DNA of 64,000 nt, taken from Prosapia bicincta (taxonomy: Eukaryota; Arthropoda; Insecta; Hemiptera; Cercopidae). Below the pieces are notes generated by a model. It did no database searches, had not been told where the DNA came from, and saw nothing but the letters and a program-made list of their open reading frames with translations. Location of the stretch: positions 56,643,342 to 56,707,341 of the forward strand of contig JBAIZL010000003.1 in assembly GCA_036971475.1 (NCBI GenBank), given 5' to 3'. Both the position numbers and the translations under genes were made by a program. Numbering within the stretch: the stretch's first letter is position 1; each line of letters opens with the position of its first letter. This document shows, in pieces, positions 21,875 through 32,790 of the stretch.

Positions 21875-22077
21875 TTTTGCCACTAGGAATGCTGCTGTTG
21901 TGCTTCCTCGGTACCATTTCTTTTTAAAGTTAGAAGTGATGTGATCGAAAAGTATGTGTGATATGTGCCTTGTTTATTCATTTAAGATGTCATTTATATG
22001 TGTGTTGCTATGTCTATACATTTCAAACTGTTCTAGTGTGTTTAATTTATGGCCTTTGTTACATGTATGGAGGATGC

Positions 22078-22810
22078 TCATGTTATTTTCCATACTTGTG
22101 CATGAGTATGATGTTTAGTGTCCATGAGGTGATTTGCGAAGGTGGATTCAATAGTAGTGTGCAGTGCCCTTTTGTGTTCCTTATATCTTTCGGCAAAAGA
22201 TCTGCCTGTTTGTCCATTATAGAACTTATTGCAGTTGTTGCATTTTAGTTTGTATACTCCCGGGTTAATGTATGTGTTGGTATTGTTATTAATGCTGTGT
22301 CTAATAGCCGTTTGGCTTTTATTTGTTGTTCTGTAAGCTACATTGTATCCTGCTTTTTTGAATTGGTGTGCTATCTTATTTGTGAGTTTGTTTATGTATG
22401 TGAGGGTGATGAATTTGTTTGTGTTCGTGTTTTTGTTGTAACTTTTCTTGTTGAGTATTTTTCTGTGTAGTTTGTCAATTAGATAACTGTCATATCCATT
22501 TTTGTGAGCTAAATATTTGATTGTGTTTAGTTCCTCTGTGTAGTTAGTTGTGGACATGGGTATTTTATTTAGTCTATGTGGTCAATGTTTGAATGCTGCG
22601 TGTTTATGTTGTATTGGGTGGTTCGATGAATTGTGTATCAGTGTGTCTGTCATGGTTGGCTTGCGGTATATGTTGAACTCATGTTTGTTTTGATTTTTTG
22701 TTATGGTGATGTCTAAGAAATTCAATGTTTTGTTGTTTTCAAATTCTGCAGTGAACTGGATATTTTTGTGTATTTTGTTTATATGTGTTTGGAGTTGTTT
22801 ATTTGTACTA
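22078..22810 (-). pseudogene. Penelope-like RT C-terminus and GIY-YIG nuclease (PLE-e)
   Basis: The best preserved PLE coding region in the window. Starting near 22,810 it reads HINKIHKNIQFTAEFENNKT, LNFLDITITKNQNKHEFNIY and RKPTMTDTLIHNSSNHPIQH, the conserved region after the RT palm, then one in-frame stop near 22,585. From 22,557 to 22,078 the frame is open for 159 residues: NTIKYLAHKNGYDSYLIDKL, a linker ending KAGYNVAYRTTNKSQT, and the nuclease GVYKLKCNNCNKFYNGQTGR followed by SFAERYKEHKRALH. GVY and FYNG stand for GIY and YIG; the CXXC pair and the EH are present. The element is 5'-truncated near 22,810, so it has no RT palm. Confidence 0.85.
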
Positions 22811-23284
22811 ATATAAATACAAATACAAATAATTATTTGTGCAACAGTTTACCATTAAAATGTACAGAAATATTGCAACTGCTTTAAAACACAAATCTTT
22901 ATAAAGTGTTTGGTTTCTTACAAAACAGTGCTCCATTAAAATATAGTGATGAAGTATCTATATCTGGTTAGGGTAAAATTTCTTTAAAAAAATGTTTTAA
23001 TTATACACAAGGTAGACATTTGAACGTGTTGACCAGTTGTATTGTTAAAACAGTCTCCTTAGTAATACAGGAACATTACCAAAATGAAGGCAACTTTATC
23101 TGTCTACATTAAGCTTATCTTAACAAACATAATGAGTGTTTTTATAACTAAATTATTCCTAACTTGATATTTTGTTGCTATATTCAAATGTAGTATAACA
23201 GTTTTCTGTGTTAGAATCAGAAATGTAAATGTAAAACGTTTTGTGAAACAAAATTGATTTTGTCTCATTTTAAAAAATATAATC

Positions 23285-23332
<48 letters not shown>

Positions 23333-23597
23333 TAAAAAGTTGTCATTTTTTAAATCAAAATATATTAGATTATTTCATAATATAAATTTATAAGAACTTA
23401 CTTGAAATATCTTTCTTTATACATCTTTTTATATGAATATTATAATTTAAAATATAATAAATTTCTATAATTTTATATTTGAACAATTTTAAATAAATTT
23501 AAGTAAAGCCAAATCTCTTCTTGAAATTGTTTTTTTTAATTTAACAAATTTACTCAAAATTTTACTTTGAGAAGCAGAGTTAAGCATGACTGGATTG
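22811..23597. other. AT-rich DNA with (TA)n tract
   Basis: No gene recognised. A (TA)n microsatellite of about 22 units lies at 23,287-23,331. Confidence 0.6.
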
Positions 23598-23749
23598 AAG
23601 TTTCTTGATGTAATCATCTTGAATTCACTGATTAAACTAATTTTAAACTACTTAACCAAGTGAATACGTAATTGCTTACTCAATTAAGTACTTGCTTACA
23701 ACCAAGTAAACAATTACGTATTCATTTAGTTAAGTAGTTTAAAATTAGT
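23598..23749. mobile_element. Fold-back PLE-d mini-insertion with 12-bp target duplication
   Basis: Flanked by ATGACTGGATTG at 23,586-23,597 and 23,750-23,761. Inside are a 41-base one-sided extension (23,598-23,638) and inverted arms 23,639-23,680 and 23,704-23,746, both family-d terminal sequence (AATACGTAATTG and its complement). The plan equals the 6,441-6,719 insertion: duplication, extension, inverted termini, no interior. Confidence 0.8.
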
Positions 23750-24551
23750 ATGACTGGATTGGTCATGCCTCTGAAGGAAGATGTCATCTTCAGTCGCCTG
23801 CTTTTGCCAGCAAATGGATGCTGATCCCGACCCGAATGGTTCAGGAATGTTCCATCTAATCTCCTGTGTTCTTGCGATGAGTCCTTTTTCTCCAGTAAAT
23901 TGACTGCATAATGCAATCTCTTCTTTGAAGGAAACTGTCATCTTCAGTCACCTGCTTTTGCTAGCAAATGGATGCTGATCCCGCCTGGAATGGTTCAGGA
24001 ATGTTCCATATCCTTCTCCTGTGTTCTTGCGATGAGTCCCTTTTCTCCAGTGACTTGATAGTTCCATTCGGAATGGTTCTACTGCGGTTAGTTTACTTTG
24101 AGAAATGTGTACTAACAGTTTTTGTTCTTCGCAAGGTTAGGGATTAACTCTGTAGCCCGCCAGGATGATACCAAAGAAAACTTTAAAAACAACACCTACT
24201 CCCGCAGTCCCTGTTCTCTGGCTCCTATATCTAATCTGACCGGTGTCTCAAATTCAACTAACTCCAATTTGCCATCTGTAACGTTTTTCCCACTCCTATC
24301 TCTATCTTTTTTGACTTTGATCTTTGCGATTAGTTTTTAAAACTTTTAAAATGATTTGGCTTTACCGTAACACTTTGTTTTATAATTAATATTCCTTTAG
24401 TATTGCTACATTTTATTTGAATATTTAAAAAAAAAAATTGTATATATTAAATTTTGGCTTTTAAGCCTTCAAACAGCATTTTTTGCCCGTTTGAGCACAC
24501 ACACACACACTCACACATGCACACCAAACCACTTGGGATAAAAGAAAATTT

Positions 24552-27394
24552 CTTACTTACTTACTTACTTACTAGCCAACGCCCACTCTTGGCTGTTGGG
24601 CCATTTGGTGGCGCGCTGACCAGTAGAGGCGAGAGATCTCTTCTTCCTTCGTGTCGTTCAGGGGTCCATGGTCCAGAGCTGTACATGACTGGAGGTGCTC
24701 AGCTGTCATGTCCTCCCCGCTGTCACATAGGGTGCACCTGGGAGACGAGAAGACGTGTATCTTGTTTAGGTGTGCAGCTAGGTAATCGTGTCCAGTTGTG
24801 AGTCTAAAAAGTGCAACCCCGTCCCGTCGGGGTAACATGTTGTTAATTGGCCCGTTTTCGACAAGAGTAGCCCAACGTTTATTAAAAGATGCTTCTCGTA
24901 AGTAGGCCTGAGTGCTCCTCTTTATTGCAGCATTTATTTGTATTTTTATGGAGGGGAGCGAAGTTGCTACGCTCGGCTGTGGGAGCGTTGTTCCTTTTTT
25001 TGCCAATGAGTCAGCTAATTCATTTCCTCTTATATCCACGTGGCTGGGGATCCATTGTAATTCAATTTTCCATCCCCTATTCATTAGTTTTGACAAATTT
25101 TGACGGCAGGCTAGAGTGGATCTGCAATCGGTCTTCTTGTTATTTGTTACGGCCATTATTGCAGCCATTGAATCTACAAGAAAGACTGCTTGTGCCGGTG
25201 TCTTTATTTTCTTCATTTCGTTTGATGCCGCTAGTATGGCGGTTATTTCACCGTCAAAGTTACTTTGGTTGTTGCCAACTGCTAGCGATCCTTCGAAAAG
25301 ATTACAGTAATAACCAGCTCCAGTCTGTCCTTTGTCTGGGAGGCACGATCCATCGGTATATACATGTAGCCACTGTGTCTCTGGATAGACTGTGTTGATG
25401 GTTCTGAGGGCTGCAGCCTTTAGTTCTAGTGGGTTACAATCTTTCTTTGGGATGTTGTGGTCAAGAAGATTTAGGATTCCCTTGGGCAGTGAATTGAACA
25501 CTTCATGTTTCCTGATATCTGTTGTATGAGTGCCAATGTTGATGTTGTATTTCTTAATCAACTCTTTATATGTGGTTATCGGAGTTTTTTGTGTTTTTAG
25601 CCTCGTTGTGGCTTCTTTAAAGTTTGCCCATCGGTGGCTGTACGTCCTTTTGTTTCTCTCCCAAAACCCGAGGCTGAGTTTTTCTCTTCTAAACTGCATT
25701 GGCTCTGTTTCCAACTGTGCCTCCATTGCTGCTATCGGGGTCGATTTTGGTGCACCAGTGATGACTCGGAGGACTGCATTTTGGGTTCTATCCAAGATTT
25801 GGGATGTGGTGTTTGACGCTGTGATTGTTGCTTCAGCTCCGTACTCGAGTATGGGGCGTATATATGTTTTGTACGCTGTGTTCAGTACATCCTGATTTGC
25901 TCCCCATGTTGTGGCAGTTAGGCGTTTCAGCAGTCTTGCTCTTTTAATGGCTCTGTTGGCGCTTTCTTTGATGTGTGGTTTCCAGGTCATTTTGGAATCT
26001 ATTGAAACTCCCAGGTACTTGCAGATATTGCTCTCCATGAGTTCGCTATTCCCGTATCGCAGAGAGATTTCAGGTCGCCTTGTTGAAAGTGTAAAAAGTT
26101 GGTAAATTGATTTATTCGCATTCACACACATCGCGTTAGTCTCCGTCCAAAGCAGCAGGTTAGTCAGTGCCTTGTTTATTGCTTCTTCTAGTGATTTGAT
26201 GTTGCTACCACTAGCCCAGAGAATTAGATCATCTGCATAGAGTAGGCCTTGTACTCCAGGCACTGCTCGAACTGCCGTGAGTACGTCATTGATCATCAAA
26301 TTAAAGAGTATACAACTGATTACGGCTCCTTGTGCTAATCCCTGTCTTTGGATACGATATTTGGACATTCCTCCTGTATATCTTACTCTAATAAGTCGTT
26401 GCGACAGAAAGGATTTGATCCACTTAAATAAATTGTCCCTAACTTCACTTTGGGCTAGCTTGTGTATGAGCATTTCTCTCCAAACGGTGTCGTAGGCATT
26501 TTTTAGGTCTATTAGTACAGACAAGGTGGACATTTTCCTTTGGAAGCCGTCTTTGACACACTGTGAGAAGTATACTACTTGATCCATCGTACTTCGTCTC
26601 GGTCTGAATCCTGCTTGGTCATCATCGATGGTGTTGTGTAAATCGAAGAATTGGCTCAGTCGGCGGGCAACCATTCTTTCCATTACTTTACTACATGCAC
26701 TCGTTAGAGCAACTGGTCTGTAGCTTCCTGCTTCACTGATAGGTTTGCCTTTCTTATGGATTGGCACTATTTCACCTTTTCGCCATTGATGAGGTACATG
26801 GCTAGCCCAGGATAGGTTCACTATCTCCAAGAAGAGCAATTTTGCCTTTTGGCCCAAGTTAATAAGGAATTCCGAGAAAATGTGATCCACACCTGGAGCT
26901 TTCCCTGTTTTTGTTTCCTGGAGTGCTTGTTCCAACTCGGCCAATGTGAAATCCTCTGAGCATATTCTGCTGTCTTCTCTAGTTGGGCATGAGCTTTTGG
27001 GGTGCTTTAACAGCTTTTTGTATGCACTTTTAGGCTGGTTTACACGACTGATGTTCGCATAGTGCTTACACAGTAGGTTAGCGATATCTCTTGGTTCAGT
27101 ATAGCATCTTGTTCCCTTCGTGAAGGGTTCTTGCTCTGCAGGCGGTGAGTCACTATTGAGTCGCGATATAAATTTGTGTGCTTTTGCCCCATCCCTCCGA
27201 AAGTCAAGGGTGCCTAGAAATTTTCGAAAGGATTCTCTTTTAGACTGTTTTATTTCTTTTTGAAGTTGTGCTTGTGCCCTGCGTAAGGCCGAACAGTCGA
27301 GGATATCATTTGTTCTTTCTGCTTCCCTTCTTGCTGCATTCCTTATATTTTTCAGCTCATCCAGTTTGTCACTCCAGAAGGGCCGGTAGGCTTT
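24552..27394 (-). mobile_element. I/R1-group LINE, 5'-truncated, with 8-bp target duplication
   Basis: The insertion is defined by comparison with copy A: GAAAATTT is duplicated at 24,544-24,551 and 27,395-27,402. On the minus strand the element ends in a tetranucleotide tail (five AAGT-type units, 24,552-24,573), typical of I-group and related LINEs that end in short tandem repeats. The 5' end is cut within ORF2 before the reverse transcriptase, losing ORF1 and the endonuclease, as expected from incomplete reverse transcription. Confidence 0.9.
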
Positions 27395-27460
27395 GAAAAT
27401 TTCGTTTATAACTTTTTTTATTTTCTGGTTCCAGTGTGTTACAGCAAAAATTTGCAGCAT
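24572..27460 (-). CDS. LINE ORF2 protein: reverse transcriptase plus RNase H (uninterrupted)
   Basis: A 962-residue frame with no stop. The first 22 residues come from the flanking PLE; LINE sequence starts about residue 23. Reverse transcriptase: KAPGVD (187-192), IHKKGKPISEAGSYRPVALT (234-253), QAGFRPRRS (282-290), LIDLKNAYD (316-324; catalytic D318), GLAQGAVIS (374-382) and YADD (408-411; D410, D411). RNase H: YTDGS (701-705; D703), E738, D763, H807 in WIPSHVDIRGNELAD and D817, so the full catalytic set is present. A C-terminal CX2CX9HX3C knuckle uses C909, C912, H922 and C926. The apurinic-type endonuclease is missing, so the copy cannot start target-primed reverse transcription itself. 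The open frame suggests recent insertion. It copies LINE RNA into DNA at the target and RNase H removes the template. Confidence 0.95.
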   Translation of the reverse strand: MLQIFAVTHWNQKIKKVINEIFKAYRPFWSDKLDELKNIRNAARREAERTNDILDCSALRRAQAQLQKEIKQSKRESFRKFLGTLDFRRDGAKAHKFISRLNSDSPPAEQEPFTKGTRCYTEPRDIANLLCKHYANISRVNQPKSAYKKLLKHPKSSCPTREDSRICSEDFTLAELEQALQETKTGKAPGVDHIFSEFLINLGQKAKLLFLEIVNLSWASHVPHQWRKGEIVPIHKKGKPISEAGSYRPVALTSACSKVMERMVARRLSQFFDLHNTIDDDQAGFRPRRSTMDQVVYFSQCVKDGFQRKMSTLSVLIDLKNAYDTVWREMLIHKLAQSEVRDNLFKWIKSFLSQRLIRVRYTGGMSKYRIQRQGLAQGAVISCILFNLMINDVLTAVRAVPGVQGLLYADDLILWASGSNIKSLEEAINKALTNLLLWTETNAMCVNANKSIYQLFTLSTRRPEISLRYGNSELMESNICKYLGVSIDSKMTWKPHIKESANRAIKRARLLKRLTATTWGANQDVLNTAYKTYIRPILEYGAEATITASNTTSQILDRTQNAVLRVITGAPKSTPIAAMEAQLETEPMQFRREKLSLGFWERNKRTYSHRWANFKEATTRLKTQKTPITTYKELIKKYNINIGTHTTDIRKHEVFNSLPKGILNLLDHNIPKKDCNPLELKAAALRTINTVYPETQWLHVYTDGSCLPDKGQTGAGYYCNLFEGSLAVGNNQSNFDGEITAILAASNEMKKIKTPAQAVFLVDSMAAIMAVTNNKKTDCRSTLACRQNLSKLMNRGWKIELQWIPSHVDIRGNELADSLAKKGTTLPQPSVATSLPSIKIQINAAIKRSTQAYLREASFNKRWATLVENGPINNMLPRRDGVALFRLTTGHDYLAAHLNKIHVFSSPRCTLCDSGEDMTAEHLQSCTALDHGPLNDTKEEEISRLYWSARHQMAQQPRVGVG

Positions 27461-28091
27461 GTAAATATGTTACATTTGTTATTAAATTGCTAACCTGTAG
27501 GTCTATAGGTTAAATGTGTGTGTAAAGGTTGTGGTAATTGGCTATGACTGCTTTAAGCATGGAGCTTTGGGATATAGGTCCTTGCAAAAACCTGCAAAGA
27601 ATAACATTGTTTGTGTTATAAAATACATTTGGCTTTGAGGGTCCATTTAGTGTGAAAAGAAGTATTTAACACCAGTGTTAATACAGGACTTCCCAAAAAT
27701 CCTGTTTAAAAAAGTGTATAAAAATTACGAAAATAATCACATACCTAAAATTATGTATTTAGATATAAAGCAGAGAAGAACACTACAGTAGGTTTTATTG
27801 GAAATGTTTACGTAATGTGTTACATGCTATATTTATTTGTGTGTAATATTTAAGAAACGAATTTAATATAGATGTCTTGCTTTTGTATAACGAGGCTTTT
27901 TAACAAGAAATATGTAATTAAAAAATCTAAAGTAAAACATTTAATACCAACATCCTAGATAAAATCTTATTAAAAACAGAAAAACGTTTATCTTCAAAAG
28001 CACTATAAGATACTAACCAGAAAAGTGAACTTTGCATAGTGTAATACAAAGTTATAGATGGAAACAATTAATGTTGTTATTGCATTTGCAG

Positions 28092-28198
28092 ACTATTGGT
28101 GAGTCAAGCAGAGAATGATTTTAAAAAAGTCACCTCGGAGCGCCCCGGAAAATCCTAGGAGACCCCCAGAGTGTCCCTGCACCATAAACTGCAAGAAG
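28092..28198 (+). other. Exon-like cassette 1, copy in PLE-a B
   Basis: Same borders as at 1,207 (TTTGCAG before, GTGAGTTG after). The frame begins VSQAENDFKK but meets a stop (TAG, in TCCTAGGAG near 28,155), so this copy is broken as coding sequence. Confidence 0.4.
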
Positions 28199-28729
28199 GT
28201 GAGTTGATGGGTTGGTTATGTTTACTGTAATGTATGAGAATAGTTGTGAGGATGAAAATAATAAGATGAAACAAGCAAAGTGAAAATAATCTAAAAAAGC
28301 TGCTACAAAGTCTGGCAAACATTAAATCCATTCACGTCAGGTTTATGCTATTATTAAACATATAATATTTTGGATACACACCTCGATAAAATTACCTATT
28401 TTACTAGCTACAAACCTAAACTCCAGGAACAATGAATCTTTCCATGGAAACAATAATGCAACCTTAACGCGTGATACCAGGCAACCACATTTCAGTCATT
28501 GTTAATATCTTTACATGAAAATACTGTTATATTTTTACAATAAATAATTTTATATTATTTTCCCCATTTCTCGACTATATTTTTTGATTGATTATATAGA
28601 TGTGTTTTATTTGTTTAGTTTTCAAAATATTTGATATCCTATAATCCTCAAATATATACAAGTATAGTTTGTTGTATGGGTTTTATTTAATGACCTATAT
28701 AAACAATAATTGAACATAATCGTTGATAC

Positions 28730-29332
28730 TTTGCAATTAGTACTCGCAGAAATCGTTCAATACACCAAAGAATATACACAAAGATAGCAACAGAGTATCA
28801 GACACAAACAAAACTCTCGTTGAAAAATAACACATTTACACTCACCAACAGTTTCATCTACGCACAATATGCACCATAAACATCGAATTTAATATAAACG
28901 AGTTAGGACTTAAATTACATGAATAAGGCTCTCGCCCCAAAAATACAACTACAAACAAAAGGTTGGACACACAAAACAGCAATACAAAGCACGGAATCCA
29001 TTCCCCATCATAAACACACTAAACACTAAACCAAGCACATTTAATAAACACACAACCCTTCCATCATACAAATAGCGACCAACCTCGATATTTTAAAACA
29101 GAAAAGGCAGATCTATAGTAATAATGCACCAACAAGACGTTGACAATAAAATAAATAAATTCACGACAGAAAACAACATAACGGAATTCCATTTAGTCCC
29201 TACACATAAAAATCAAACGCAAATTAAAAATCACCTAAGCATATGCACCGAAATCATGAAACCAGAACGAAAGAAACATTACAAACAAAACACACATTTA
29301 ACAATAATAAACCACACGCAGGCACCTTCAGT
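28730..29332 (+). pseudogene. Penelope RT fragment, PLE-a B, 5' of the hAT
   Basis: From 29,124 an open stretch reads HQQDVDNKINKFTTENNITE, FHLVPTHKNQTQIKNHLSIC and TEIMKPERKKHYKQNTHLTI up to TQAPS, where the hAT begins at 29,333. It corresponds to the region before RT motif A. The continuation after the hAT is at 31,934. Confidence 0.7.
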
Positions 29333-30114
29333 CAGGGCCGGATTTAGGATCTGTGTCCCCCTAGACTCAGCTTGTGGTGCGAGCCCTTCCGGGGAGGGGG
29401 AGGGGGTTTCTGGCAATATAGAATATCCCCATCCAACTGATTTATTTAGAAACCTTTAATTCAAAATACGTACAACCATATTAAATTTATCTTTGTTACC
29501 AATTACCATGTGAATGGTTAATAAATAGACGTCAATTAAGTTTAATTATGAAAAAAAAATTAATTTTTCTAAAAACATTCAGTGATAGTTGACAGTGTAA
29601 CATTTAATGACATTATAATAACAACTAAATAAAATGTATATATATATATAGAATTTAAACTTTTATGTTATGAATAAATGTTGGATAGATAGGGGTATTT
29701 CCCATGTGATGATACAGATCCATACTAATAAAGCAATTTAATTGAAATTTTAAAATATTAACTAATTATGACATCAAGTTATTCACCACTTTAAATACAT
29801 GATAAAACACGTTGCACAAAACTAAAACACTTTCAAGACAAAAATTTTGAAATAATTTGCATATTATTTTGAAATCTTTATTGGTTAATTAGTTGATCAA
29901 ATTATTATTAATGTAGAAAAGAAATAGTATTGAAAATGTAAGAACAACTGTAAATGTCTACCTTTCTGAATCCTGGGCACACATCCTTGCATGCTAGTGA
30001 TTTGTGTTTATTCATTAATCACACGATATTAAAACTGAATTTAAATAAAAACGTTTACATTTTTAATTAAAATAAAATTAATTAACTACAATTCTGAAAT
30101 AAATAAAAATAACT

Positions 30115-30384
30115 AATCCATATTAAATGATTTAATCATTCCTTCGCCCGCTGGCGAGAGGAAGGTCTTGTCTTGGCTGCAATCTGAGAGAGAGAGAGAG
30201 AAAAAACTTAAGTACAACCGAGTACCAAGTAGAATTATCACCTTTATACATCCTATAGGAAATGTCCTTTTCAATACAGCGTCAAATACAAATGCATTAG
30301 TTTGTTTCAAAATAATTTTACATGCTTAATTTAATTATGATAACACAATTTTTTTTTTCTTTTGGTCACATTTAATTTATATAT

Positions 30385-30443
<59 letters not shown>

Positions 30444-31860
30444 CCTAATTACAGTACCGACAGTGTCGGACTGCATTAATAATATGTATTTTATTTTATT
30501 ATGATAAAATAATTAACTACAAAACATTATACATTATACAATTAATTAGCTACTACTGATTGGTTTTCTCCTTAATTTTAAATGAGTAAAGTTACTAATA
30601 CACCATGATAATTAACCTGCTTCAAGATATCATTTTCGATACTTAGCAAAGATAAAATGTTCAGTCGATCTTCTGTCATAGATGTTCTGAGTCTGTTCTT
30701 TATTAATTTTAATTTGGAGAGTCACGATACTGCTCAGAAAAGGTCTTAAACTGCACCAGTTCATTTTCAAGATCATATTCAAGATCGTTGTTATATATGC
30801 CCACTAGTTTCTTACTCGCTACCTGCATTTCTACCACAGAAAGTTCATGCAATTTGCTGAGAAACCCAAAACGTGCATCAACTTGTTGGTAAGCTTGCAG
30901 CCTCTTGTGTAATGCTCATTCTAATTCGTCAATGACAGGAATAAAACTTCCTATTCTAAACCTATTTGAAGGTGTCAAATCTACCTCTGGGGCTTGGGCA
31001 CTGTCTATGGTAGCTAATCGTACATTTGTTTTGCGCTTGCGCTTTTCCTCATATTTGTCACCATCAACTTCACCATTATCTAAGTCTGAGGCTCTCTCTT
31101 CGTATTCCTCATAACTATCTCACTTACTTTCTATCAAGCTTTTAAGGTATAAGAGTAACGATGCAGCGGTGTTTATGTCCAGCCTTGGGTTTTGAAGAGT
31201 TTCGCTTGTTTTGTTTACTTGACCCAAGATATCATTCCAAAATACAGTGTAAAGTCTTGTTTCCAATTTTTCCATTTTTTTGAACAAGCCCAGAGCTTAT
31301 ACTCTGGCTTTACCTGGCTCTTCTTGGTCGTCTGAGATACCAAAAAGTGTGTTGTGTATCTCTCTGTAGCCATTCAAAGGAGCTTTGGTGGCATCAGCTC
31401 TACATGACCACCGTGTTGTCGTCGTTCTTTTTGGCACTAGTATGGGCTTTCACTCGCAGATTTTGCTTTTTGTAAGCAGTCTGTCAAAGTCCTATAACGA
31501 CTGGTTGAAGAAGTGAAAAATACAAACAGCTCCTCCAAGAAATCAAAAAAGCAGACAGCACTGAGGCAGCAGCTAGCTGCAGCTTGCACAGCTAGATTCA
31601 GCGAGTGTCCTGCACATGGTACCCACAAAGCCAGGTCGTTTTCTTGCCGTACTAAAGCTAGCAGGTCGTTGTATTTTCCACTCATCGAACTAGCATTATC
31701 ATAGGATTGACCACAACAGTTCTTGATGTCTAAACCATTCTCTTCCAAGAGCGAGAAGAAGCTTTGAAACATGTCTTTAGCTTTATCGGCATTCACTGAC
31801 TCTTCATGGCCGACTCGCTGCAGACAAGCTATTTGAAATTCTAATATTTTTTTGTGGAGC
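30115..31860 (-). pseudogene. hAT transposase pseudogene (DUF4371/ZMYM1-like)
   Basis: Minus-strand remnant. The best stretch (31,796-31,437) reads FFSLLEENGLDIKNCCGQSY, DNASSMSGKYNDLLALVRQE and CAGHSLNLAVQAAASCCLSA, matching the central domain of ZMYM1-like hAT proteins (GQSYDNAxxMSGxY). Toward 31,100-30,900 it continues as KRKRKTNVRLATIDSAQAPE and FIPVIDELE, and near 30,660-30,615 as DRLNILSLLSIENDILKQ, the C-terminal dimerisation region. Frameshifts and stops separate these blocks. Zinc-finger N-terminal coding sequence is missing because the first block starts close to the terminal repeat. Not active. Confidence 0.85.
30388..30442. repeat. (TA)n microsatellite inside the hAT
   Basis: Roughly 27 TA units. 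A shorter (TA) run is at 29,637-29,650. Confidence 0.9.
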
Positions 31861-31933
31861 GGGCCCCCATTTGATACGGGCCAATAGGCACGTGCCTTAT
31901 TTACCTGTTCCTAAATCCGGCAGTGCCTTCACG

Positions 31934-32238
31934 TAAGCTAGCCAAATACACACACAAACGTTAATAACCACAGATCCATACACAATGTCATTGGCCTAAT
32001 CCACAAAATTAAAGCCATCTATATACCCCACAACTCCACTGTATCGTCATTCGACATAAAAAATTTAAACACCATCGTACCCATTAAACAATCACTTCAA
32101 ACACTAGAAAACTTGCTCACAACAAACCAAACTGTACAAAAACTCACTCAAGAAATCATCACACTCACTAAACTCATAACACAAATTCTACACCTAAACA
32201 CTGATGAAGGTGACATTGTCGTCGGAATTAGTTTGTTT
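31934..32238 (+). pseudogene. Penelope RT motif A fragment and dead hammerhead, PLE-a B
   Basis: Continuation of copy B after the hAT, with frameshifted remains of SFDIKNLNTIVPIKQSLQTL. The hammerhead at 32,195-32,238 keeps CTGATGA (32,201-32,207) and stem II but has GGAATTAG where GAAACTAG is needed, so the conserved A after G12 is lost and cleavage is not expected. Confidence 0.65.
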
Positions 32239-32271
32239 GTTTTAATAAACTAGTGTGTAGTAAGATTTAGA

Positions 32272-32790
32272 GGTACAATATTAGTTACATTAAATAAAAC
32301 TGAGCAAGGAAATCTTTTGTTCTGAGGATTATTGTCTTTCTTGACAATGTGGACTGGTGAAGCAAATGTTTCCATACATTTGAAATATAAATAATAACCA
32401 CTTTAACAATAGTTTATGACTATCTGAACTTTAATTTTGTAAGTTTGGTTAAATTTACTGAGACAGAATGTTTTCGATCACTATGTGGCGATCTTCATCA
32501 GTGTCTTCTGCTTGGAGATGTCAAGTCAAGCGGTGGCAGTTTTAAACACAGGTTTTCGATAGTATCAAAGAGTATGTGTGATTTTTATTGTGTTTGTTCG
32601 TTTAATAAGTTTGTACTTTGTGTTTTTGAGTGTCTGAAAAATTTCATATTGTTCTAGTGTGTTGAGATGTGGCCTTTTTTTTGTTAATGTGTAGGATTTC
32701 TAGGATATGGTAAATGTCTGTGTATTTGTGTCCTGTTTCTTTTATGTGATTGTAAGGTGCTGAGTGGTGTTCTGTTTGTGTTCCTCGGCT
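32272..32790 (-). mobile_element. PLE-b 3' end, duplicated from 13,365-13,880
   Basis: Nearly identical in content to 13,365-13,880. It begins abruptly after PLE-a copy B and ends abruptly where sequence matching 18,324 begins. The hammerhead is listed separately. Confidence 0.75.
32461..32506 (-). ncRNA. Hammerhead ribozyme motif, PLE-b
   Basis: Minus strand. Stem I is AGACA (32,506-32,502) with UGUCU (32,465-32,461), five pairs. CUGAUGA is at 32,501-32,495, with one extra A (32,494). Stem II is GAUCGC (32,493-32,488) with GUGAUC (32,481-32,476) and a six-base loop. GAA (32,475-32,473) precedes AACAUU (32,472-32,467), a weakened form of the palindrome AACGUU seen in sister copies, and the cleavage base is C (32,466). 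Cleavage is predicted 3' of that C. Confidence 0.75.

Larger units (their letters stand above)
29333..31925 (-). mobile_element. hAT transposon (ZMYM1-like), defective
   Basis: Terminal inverted repeats CAGGGCCGGATTTAGG (29,333-29,348) and, at the right end, the complement of CACTGCCGGATTTAGG (31,910-31,925). Flanks CCTTCAGT (29,325-29,332) and CCTTCACG (31,926-31,933) are an 8-bp target duplication, diverged at two positions, and copy A has the uninterrupted sequence. Length is 2,593 bp. Two AT-rich microsatellites lie inside. Confidence 0.9.
23750..32270 (+). mobile_element. PLE family a, copy B, carrying nested LINE and hAT insertions
   Basis: Collinear with copy A. Its 5' portion has a two-copy tandem duplication of 154 bp (from 23,773 and 23,927). 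A LINE interrupts it at 24,552-27,394 and a hAT at 29,333-31,925. RT fragments flank the hAT (28,730-29,332 and 31,934-32,200), and a dead hammerhead closes it at 32,195-32,238. Confidence 0.8.

Noticed and set aside
23773..24080. Link between the 154-bp duplication at 23.77 kb and the 154-bp array at 63 kb
   Set aside because: The periods are equal but the sequences are unrelated on either strand, so I take the match as chance.
24889..25398. 169-codon and other plus-strand frames opposite the LINE ORF2
   Set aside because: Shadows of the reverse-strand RT/RNase H frame, with no motif of their own.
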